This document shows, in pieces, positions 59,024 through 64,000 of a stretch of DNA of 64,000 bases (position 1 is the first letter of the stretch; each line of letters begins with the position of its first letter). The stretch is from assembly GCA_965601455.1 (NCBI GenBank), contig OZ271831.1, forward strand, positions 620,001 to 684,000. Reading direction: 5' to 3'. The position numbers were made by a program, and so were the translations under genes. This DNA comes from JANQEU01 sp965601455. GTDB taxonomy: Bacteria; Bacteroidota; Bacteroidia; Cytophagales; Cyclobacteriaceae. The notes below the pieces were generated by a model, which saw only the letters and a program-made list of their open reading frames with translations, did not search any database and was not told where the DNA came from.

Positions 59024-59563
59024 TTAACCAAGATGGAGTGGTGGAGGAGTTGGTGGATCTTCTTTATCCCTGGATAAAAATGCACTATTATATAACTCCC
59101 GTTCCGGGTTATCAAGAATATGAGACACTAACTCCCAACTCCAGGGAGAAGGTGAATACAAATTCTGAAGAAAGGTGATCAGTCGCAATTGGTTTGTGTT
59201 GCGTTCCTGGTTTGCCCCAAGGATTCCAGCTGTAAGTAAGCTGATTTGACGGGACAGCTTCGTTTCAACTTCGTCTTTCCAGCACCAGTAGGAAATGTAG
59301 TCTTCATCAACTTCAATCTCTACTACATCATACATTGTTCCTTGGTATTCGAACTCTGATGAATGTTCCCAATGTAATTCCTTTTCCGCTTCTGACTTAG
59401 TAAGTCGGATCAGTGTTAACTGGCTTTTATCCATCCCCTCTATGAGACGTTCTTTAACCTCATGCCTGACTTTAAACCTTTCAACTTGGAATAAGGTAAA
59501 GACACCTATAATCGGGACAGTCACAAAGACAATGAGCAATATGGATTGGTATTGACGCTTCAA
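59024..59563 (-). CDS. single-span membrane protein linked to the TonB receptor
   Basis: The 179-residue protein starts with TTG at 59563 (no ATG fits) and has one N-terminal span (about 6-25, SILLIVFVTVPIIGVFTLF), then an extracytoplasmic part. The mature region has LTRLTKSEAEKEL-like wording (LTLIRLTKSEAEKELHW), SEFEYQGTMYDVVEIEV and DYISYWCWKDEVETKL with a Trp-Cys-Trp, and a proline-rich C-terminus DPPTPPP. I have seen this kind of protein encoded beside metal- or haem-type TonB receptors in Bacteroidota, but it has no named function. A role in metal or haem handling behind the receptor is plausible. Confidence 0.75.
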   Translation of the reverse strand: MKRQYQSILLIVFVTVPIIGVFTLFQVERFKVRHEVKERLIEGMDKSQLTLIRLTKSEAEKELHWEHSSEFEYQGTMYDVVEIEVDEDYISYWCWKDEVETKLSRQISLLTAGILGANQERNTNQLRLITFLQNLYSPSPWSWELVSHILDNPERELYNSAFLSRDKEDPPTPPPLHLG

Positions 59564-59645
59564 AACACCAGGTTGAGCCTCAAATTTGGATGAATTTTAG
59601 TTCAGAACCTCAACCACCTGTCATATTTCATGCAAGCGGGAATTT

Positions 59646-60434
59646 CTAATTTCCATCAAGCATTCGGCCTATACCACCTAAAATTGACCCTTCGCCTTTG
59701 TCTGAGCCACCGATTTTAGGAGCATGCTGGATTACCCGATCAGCTAACCTGGAGAATGGCAGACTTTGCAGGTAGACTTTCCCTGTCCCCTCTACGGTTG
59801 CCAGGAATAATCCTTCACCTCCAAAAAACATTGATTTCAGGTTTCCAGCTCGTTCAATATTGTAATCCAATCCCCTGGTAAAGCCTACGATACAACCAGT
59901 ATCGATCAGAAGGGACTCATTGTTTAGTTCTCGCTCGACGACAGTACCCCCGGCATGTAGGAAAACAAGCCCATCTCCTCGTAATCTTTGTAGGATAAAA
60001 CCCTCACCTCCGAAGAATCCGGCTCCAAGTCGCTTGTTAAAAGCGATGGATACTTCTGTCCCTAGTGCAGCGCATAGGAAAGCATCTTTCTGGCAAAGTA
60101 TTTCACCACCCATCTCGCTGAGATTAATTGGAACGATCTTACCGGGGTAGGGGGCAGCGAAACTCACTTCCTTCTTGCCGTGTCCTTCATTCGTAAAATG
60201 GGTCAGGAAAATCGATTCACCCGTAAGAGCCCTTTTTCCAACATCCAGGAGTTTGCCAAAAACACCTTTATCCGGCTGGGACCCATCGCCCATTTTAGCC
60301 TCAAATCGGATCTCCCGATCCATCCAGTTCATGGCACCGGCCTCCGCAATAACTGTTTCCCTTGGATCAAGTCCTATGGAAACAATCTGCATGTCGTCTC
60401 CATAAATCGTGTAGTCAATTTCGTGTGATTTCAT
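59646..60434 (-). CDS. AIM24/TIGR00266-family protein
   Basis: The 262-residue cytoplasmic protein is a beta-helix-like AIM24/TIGR00266 protein: AEAGAMNWMDREIRFE near residue 30, GESIFLTHFTNEGHGKKEVSFA near 73, PGKIVPINLSEMGGEILCQKDAFLCA (in parts) near 97, GEGFILQRLRGDGLVFLHAGGTVVE near 145 and GGEGLFLATVEGTGKVYLQSLPFSRLADRV near 205. The glycine-rich C-terminal tail is typical. The family is widespread in bacteria and in mitochondria but has no established biochemical role. It stands alone, with gaps of 82 bases downstream and 135 upstream. Confidence 0.92.
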   Translation of the reverse strand: MKSHEIDYTIYGDDMQIVSIGLDPRETVIAEAGAMNWMDREIRFEAKMGDGSQPDKGVFGKLLDVGKRALTGESIFLTHFTNEGHGKKEVSFAAPYPGKIVPINLSEMGGEILCQKDAFLCAALGTEVSIAFNKRLGAGFFGGEGFILQRLRGDGLVFLHAGGTVVERELNNESLLIDTGCIVGFTRGLDYNIERAGNLKSMFFGGEGLFLATVEGTGKVYLQSLPFSRLADRVIQHAPKIGGSDKGEGSILGGIGRMLDGN

Positions 60435-60569
60435 ATCCTTTTATTTGATAATCAATTTAGTGATTTATACTTAGGGTTAAGCAATGTCAAGGAGCTGGTG
60501 AACCAGAAACGAACGTATCATAAGAATCTATGTGATAGAATCTGAAGGCACCGTTTTTTCGAATGGGAG

Positions 60570-61193
60570 TCAGTTAGGGTTTCTTGAGTACTCAATGATT
60601 TCCTGGTATTCTTTGTACCCTTTTTCTGTCATATACGGAATTAATCCGCTCCAGAGTATATCTAGGGCTGATGGCGAGTTTCTGGCAATACCATGTGTGA
60701 TCAGTTCCTGCGCGGTCCAGAAGACACTGACCATCCAGATCGTTCGTATGTAATGGTCGTAGTTGATTCCATCTTCTTCCGGTTTCAGTCGTTCTGTCTT
60801 AATGTAGTATTGAATCAAGGATTTTGCATCCTTAAACCTCCTGATAGTAATTCGTTTATAGTCTTTGGTAATGGCCGGAAACCGTTCGAAGATGTACTGC
60901 AGATTGTGGTAGTAAAAATGATATTTGGCCTGTATTTCACTATAGTTTCTGAAAATTTGTTCAAAATGGTACAGGGTGATATGCCCTTCAGGAACAATAT
61001 CAATAGATGAGTCTTCCAGCATTTGTTGCTGAATAGCGGCAAGAAGATCTGTTTTCTTAGAAAAGTGGTAGGTAAGATTACCTGGACTCATTCCCAGTGA
61101 ATCGGCAATATCTTTTACACTAACCTCATGAAATCCTCTTGCATTAAATAGTTGTATGGCCCTATCGAGGATTTCCTGTTTCCTTGTATCCAT
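60570..61193 (-). CDS. TetR-family transcriptional regulator
   Basis: From the ATG at 61193 the product has 207 residues; seven extra residues are possible upstream. The N-terminal TetR helix-turn-helix (about 5-50) reads AIQLFNARGFHEVSVKDIADSLGMSPGNLTYHFSKKTDLL. The C-terminal ligand domain is all-helical and has no recognisable ligand motif. It follows the KAS III gene by 26 bases on the same strand, and a perfect palindrome overlaps the promoter of that operon, so autoregulation is likely. Fatty-acid or acyl-CoA sensing is a reasonable guess from the neighbouring ketoacyl synthase, but is not shown by the sequence. Confidence 0.93.
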   Translation of the reverse strand: MDTRKQEILDRAIQLFNARGFHEVSVKDIADSLGMSPGNLTYHFSKKTDLLAAIQQQMLEDSSIDIVPEGHITLYHFEQIFRNYSEIQAKYHFYYHNLQYIFERFPAITKDYKRITIRRFKDAKSLIQYYIKTERLKPEEDGINYDHYIRTIWMVSVFWTAQELITHGIARNSPSALDILWSGLIPYMTEKGYKEYQEIIEYSRNPN

Positions 61194-61219
61194 ATGGGAA
61201 ACAAAGGAAGTCAATTCTG

Positions 61220-62281
61220 TTAAAATTGATAAACCAAACAGTTGGCATGCATACCAGCCCCTACAGAGGCTAGAACCACAATGTCATCTTCTTTTAAAGA
61301 ATGAGTGGGTTGAAGACCATCCAATACTTCGTCCAGTAAGGTGGGTATGGTTGCTACGGAAGTGTTACCTGTTTTTTGGAGATTTGTAGGCACTTTTCCG
61401 TTCAGTTCCTTGACTTCATTAGATTCAGCAAGTTTTTGCCCTATTGTTTCCAGCATTTTTCCATTGGCCTGATGAAAAAAGAACTTTGAGACCTTTTTGA
61501 ATGGGATTCTGCAAGATGAAAGACACTCATTTATCACTTCAGGTACGTGACTTACAGCATATTTAAATACGCTTCTTCCGTTCATTCGAATAAATCTCTT
61601 GTCTTCATCACCCACTATCGGTTTGCTCATCGTTAGGTATTCGATCTCTTCACCGCAGTCCGAGTGACTTTCATAACCAAGTATTCCCCTGCGTTCCTGT
61701 TCCATCACTCCTGCAAGCAAAACTGCTCCTGCAGCATCTCCAAATAACAGGGAGTCGATATCATTGGGATCCACCACGCCGCTCAACGAATCAACACCAA
61801 TTACCAATACGGATGACACCACACCATTCTTAATATACTGATGAGCCTGGTCCATGGCTAATAACCATCCCGGGCAACCATAAATCACGTCATAGGCGAA
61901 ACACTTGGAGTTTTTGATCTTGAGATCGTGTTTGACTTTCGCCGCCATATTTGGCACAAAAAGTCCCTGATTTTCTCCAGCGTGGACATCACCAAAATTG
62001 TGGGCAATGATGATCCCACCCAGTTCTTCCTTATCGAATCCAATCTTATCAAGTGCCGCTTCACCGGCTTTGGACGCCATGCTTCGGGTATCCATTTCAC
62101 CAGCATACCTGCGTTCTTCTATGTGCGTGATCTCTTTCATCTTGCTGATGATGGCATGGGTGGATTTTGGAATCTCATTCCCGGATTTATCGAGAAAAGT
62201 ATATTCTTCAAAATCCTTGTTTTCCATGACCTTCTCCGGAAGGTAGACGCCGCTGGACTTGATAATCGTGTTTCTAAACAT
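61220..62281 (-). CDS. 3-oxoacyl-ACP synthase III (FabH-like)
   Basis: The 353-residue protein has the KAS III thiolase fold with complete catalytic triad: Cys136 in DVIYGCPGWLLAMDQA, His270 in FFFHQANGKMLE and Asn306 in KTGNTSVATIP. DSLLFGDAAGAVLLA near 176 is also typical. It joins an acyl-CoA starter to malonyl-ACP or a related extender. Length is slightly longer than E. coli FabH because of extended N-terminal and internal loops (ITHIEERRYAGEMDTRSMA), which suits the branched or non-standard KAS III subgroup often found beside regulators. It heads the operon with the TetR gene. A strong -7 box and an operator palindrome lie immediately upstream. Confidence 0.94.
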   Translation of the reverse strand: MFRNTIIKSSGVYLPEKVMENKDFEEYTFLDKSGNEIPKSTHAIISKMKEITHIEERRYAGEMDTRSMASKAGEAALDKIGFDKEELGGIIIAHNFGDVHAGENQGLFVPNMAAKVKHDLKIKNSKCFAYDVIYGCPGWLLAMDQAHQYIKNGVVSSVLVIGVDSLSGVVDPNDIDSLLFGDAAGAVLLAGVMEQERRGILGYESHSDCGEEIEYLTMSKPIVGDEDKRFIRMNGRSVFKYAVSHVPEVINECLSSCRIPFKKVSKFFFHQANGKMLETIGQKLAESNEVKELNGKVPTNLQKTGNTSVATIPTLLDEVLDGLQPTHSLKEDDIVVLASVGAGMHANCLVYQF

Positions 62282-62285
62282 ATAT

Positions 62286-62309
62286 CAAATTTAGTATATA
62301 AATACTAAA
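62286..62309 (-). promoter_or_regulatory. -7 box TAAATTTG with an overlapping perfect TetR-type operator
   Basis: On the minus strand TAAATTTG (62286-62293) matches TAnnTTTG exactly, just upstream of the KAS III ATG at 62281. Overlapping it is a perfect inverted repeat, TTTAGTAT and ATACTAAA (62290-62297 and 62302-62309), with a 4-base spacer ATAA. TetR repressors typically bind such palindromes across the promoter, and the second gene of this operon encodes a TetR protein. Confidence 0.7.
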
Positions 62310-62444
62310 AATACACGTATAAGAAGTTCCAGAAACTAAAATATCCTTAATATCAGTTGTTCATGACCATAATAATTCAAATAGTTGATCGACATTACGG
62401 GCGACGCGGTTTTCAGAAGAGGTGTGTCGTTGAACTGATTTCAA

Positions 62445-62452
62445 TATCTTTA
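62445..62452 (+). promoter_or_regulatory. possible -7 box TATCTTTA before the isomerase-like gene
   Basis: TATCTTTA lies 20 bases before the ATG at 62473, one mismatch from TAnnTTTG. The 190-base divergent gap otherwise contains the KAS III operator and an AT-rich stretch. Confidence 0.35.
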
Positions 62453-62472
62453 AGAGACGTATAAACAAGTAA

Positions 62473-63408
62473 ATGACTAGAAGAGAATTAGTAAAATCAT
62501 CGGTATTGGCGGGCACGGGATTGGTGATAGGGAGTACCCTTTCTGCAAAGGCAATGTATAAATCCAAGGCAGAACATCAATTTTCCTTTTGCCTGAACAC
62601 CAGCACAATAATGGAGCAGGATGTGGGATTAGAAAGAGAATTGCAGATTGTTGCAGAAACTGGCTACGATGGAATTGAGATATGGATGAGAACTTTACAA
62701 AGGTTTGTAGATGGAGGAGGTAATACAGATTTTCTGAAGAGTAAAGCAACGGACCTTGGAATAGCCATAGAAAACTCAATTGGTTTTGCTCCCTGGATAG
62801 TGGAGGATGAAAATGAAAGAAAGAAAGGATTGGAACAAATAAAAAAGGAAATGGATCTGCTGGCAAGGGTGGGATGTAAGCGAATAGCGGCTCCTCCTTT
62901 TGGAGCTACAGAATCCGAGAAAATTGAGCTTTCTAAGGTGGCAGAGAGATTTTATCAGGTTTGTGAGCTAGGAAAGGAAATGGGAGTTACTCCGCAGCTT
63001 GAGTTATGGGGATTTTCTAATAACCTGAGTCGATTTGGTGAGGCTCTATATGTTTTGGCAGAGTGTGGACACCCGGATGCGATTCTTTTACCGGATGTTT
63101 ATCATTTACGAAGAGGAGGATCCCCTTTTGAGTCTCTCGATATACTCAATGGTACGCGAATCGAAATGTTTCATATTAATGATTATCCCGGAGATATACC
63201 CAGTGATGAATTGACAGATGAAATGCGGGTATTTCCGGGTGATGGTGATGCCCCCATGAATGATATTCTGCAGTCTTTGCACTCTAAAAACAGGGAGATT
63301 GTTCTGTCACTAGAAATTTTCAATAGGGATGTATGGAAGATGGATCCGATTGTCGCTGCAAGGTTGGGTCTAGAAAAGATGAAAAATGTAGTAGAAAAAG
63401 CTATTTGA
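62473..63408 (+). CDS. Tat-exported sugar-phosphate-isomerase/epimerase-like TIM-barrel protein
   Basis: The 311-residue protein has a twin-arginine signal (MTRRELVKSSVLAGTGL) and a xylose-isomerase-type (AP_endonuc_2) TIM barrel. Visible metal-site-like segments are TGYDGIEIW near residue 62, PQLELWGFSNNL near 173 with the conserved Glu, ILLPDVYHLRRGG near 203 (Asp and His), EMFHINDYPG near 232 (His and Asp) and EIVLSLEIFNRD near 274 (Glu). Those Glu, Asp and His residues fit a divalent-metal isomerase or epimerase. Export by Tat is unusual for such enzymes and parallels the oxidoreductases of the DUF1080 modules in this window. A periplasmic role in 3-keto-sugar processing is therefore likely but inferred. 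Confidence 0.88.
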   Translation: MTRRELVKSSVLAGTGLVIGSTLSAKAMYKSKAEHQFSFCLNTSTIMEQDVGLERELQIVAETGYDGIEIWMRTLQRFVDGGGNTDFLKSKATDLGIAIENSIGFAPWIVEDENERKKGLEQIKKEMDLLARVGCKRIAAPPFGATESEKIELSKVAERFYQVCELGKEMGVTPQLELWGFSNNLSRFGEALYVLAECGHPDAILLPDVYHLRRGGSPFESLDILNGTRIEMFHINDYPGDIPSDELTDEMRVFPGDGDAPMNDILQSLHSKNREIVLSLEIFNRDVWKMDPIVAARLGLEKMKNVVEKAI

Positions 63409-63434
63409 CCTTCAATTGACTCATGATCCAGGTA

Positions 63435-64000
63435 CTAAGGATCAATTGCCAACAGTACATTGCCTTTCTTCTTCCCGGAATCCGCATACTGTATTCCTTC
63501 CTGTATTTCTGTCAAATCGTAACTTCGGTCGAGAAGGGGTTTGAATGCCCCTTTTTCAAGCAGATCTCGGGTGTATTCCAGGCTAGTTCTAGCTATGCCT
63601 GGAACTGCTATTTGTACTTTCTTTGATAATACTGGAGCAAACAACGAGAGAAAGATATTTTGATTGCCGGGTCCTAGTTCGGAGGAAATGTATTTGCCCC
63701 CTGAATTAAACAGGTGTTTACATTTGCCGAAACTGCTTTTGCCCACAGCATCAAATACGTGATCGTATCTTTCATTATCCGTCGTGAAATCCTCAGAGAG
63801 GTAGTTGTACACTTTATGAGCACCCCTCTCCACTATCCATTTCCTTTGAGCATCTTCTGCAACCACAGTAACAGTTGCTCCTTCGTGTATAAGAAACTGA
63901 AAACAGGCAGAACCAATGGCACCTGTTCCTCCAATCAAGAGAATTTTAGATCCGGACTCTAAAGAGACTTTATTGATGAAATTGAAAGCATAATGTGCCC
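63435..64000 (-). CDS. MDR-family zinc-type/quinone-oxidoreductase-like protein (partial)
   Basis: The C-terminal part of a medium-chain dehydrogenase/reductase is visible, about 188 residues; the N-terminal catalytic domain lies outside the right edge. The frame is open to base 64000 without a stop, so the apparent TTG start at 63938 is not real. The Rossmann motif is LIGGTGAIGSACFQFL, preceded by FNFINKVSLESGSK, then VVAEDAQRKWIVERGAHKVYNY, HVFDAVGKSSF and the family ending IQEGIQYADSGKKKGNVLLAI. This pattern is that of NADPH:quinone-reductase or zinc-type alcohol dehydrogenase homologues. It is convergent with the isomerase-like gene, 26 bases apart. Confidence 0.87.
   Translation of the reverse strand, partial: AHYAFNFINKVSLESGSKILLIGGTGAIGSACFQFLIHEGATVTVVAEDAQRKWIVERGAHKVYNYLSEDFTTDNERYDHVFDAVGKSSFGKCKHLFNSGGKYISSELGPGNQNIFLSLFAPVLSKKVQIAVPGIARTSLEYTRDLLEKGAFKPLLDRSYDLTEIQEGIQYADSGKKKGNVLLAIDP

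Noticed and set aside
1..64000. CRISPR arrays, insertion sequences, prophage, tRNA and rRNA genes
   Set aside because: None seen. Genes are tightly packed with normal housekeeping or metabolic families, gaps are short, and no regularly spaced long repeats, transposase or cloverleaf sequence was recognised. A tRNA scan and repeat search would be the decisive check.

Overview
The window is chromosomal DNA from a member of the Bacteroidota, most likely a free-living, probably marine, Cytophagales-like heterotroph. I base this on TonB-dependent receptors with carboxypeptidase-regulatory N-termini, a type IX secretion (T9SS) sorting tail, a Reg_prop (ligand-binding propeller) sensor kinase, many Sec lipoproteins, and recurrent TAnnTTTG-like -7 promoter boxes just upstream of start codons. 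Base composition looks moderate and even by eye. I see no insertion sequence, phage, CRISPR array, rRNA or tRNA. The genus cannot be read from the sequence alone.

Layout. 1-2184: end of an FGE/SUMF1-domain gene coupled to an ECF sigma factor and a membrane protein that could be its anti-sigma factor. 2189-7995: a 59-residue membrane protein, an Ldh-family dehydrogenase and a Ppx/GppA phosphatase on the minus strand, then a biotin-dependent carboxyltransferase, a degenerate SDR and an M42 peptidase on the plus strand. 7996-12510: a LytS/LytTR two-component pair, divergent from a TonB-dependent receptor; three direct repeats at an exact 21-bp period lie between them. 12638-14710: a lipoprotein, a Nudix hydrolase and a sulfotransferase. 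14854-18760: a glycan module with a double DUF1080 protein and two Tat-exported Gfo/Idh/MocA oxidoreductases. 18882-25012: a membrane AraC regulator, a DUF4932 metallopeptidase, a Calx-beta/YHYH lipoprotein and an ankyrin protein. 25016-30705: a second glycan module (FG-GAP protein, unknown lipoprotein, FG-GAP lipoprotein, DUF1080 lipoprotein, Tat Gfo/Idh/MocA). 30754-34354: small proteins, a DUF1538 pair with PII-like and CBS proteins, and a YdeI-like protein. 34389-37594: serine hydrolase, PQQ-type sugar dehydrogenase and a third DUF1080 lipoprotein. 37770-47970: Reg_prop kinase, CsaA, T9SS cargo, NTF2-like lipoprotein, GH30 glycosidase and S10 carboxypeptidase. 48045-51401: a fructoselysine-type module (transporter, SIS deglycase-like protein, PfkB kinase). 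51452-55978: small membrane protein, acyltransferase, ankyrin lipoprotein and an AraC-TolB-TPR regulator. 56091-59563: a haem-type TonB receptor with two partners. 59646-64000: AIM24 protein, a TetR plus KAS III operon with a palindromic operator over its promoter, a Tat-exported xylose-isomerase-type TIM barrel, and a partial MDR reductase.

The main theme is extracytoplasmic sugar chemistry. Three DUF1080 (3-keto-disaccharide hydrolase family) genes carrying four domains, three Tat-targeted NAD(P)-type oxidoreductases, one Tat-targeted isomerase-like protein and a PQQ-type sugar dehydrogenase are spread over four loci. They fit a periplasmic route in which a sugar is oxidised to a 3-keto form, the glycosidic bond is cleaved, and the product is reduced or isomerised. 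The Tat signals on the cofactor enzymes and the Sec/lipoprotein signals on the hydrolases agree with this. The substrates are not determinable here. No intergenic stretch exceeds 300 bases.
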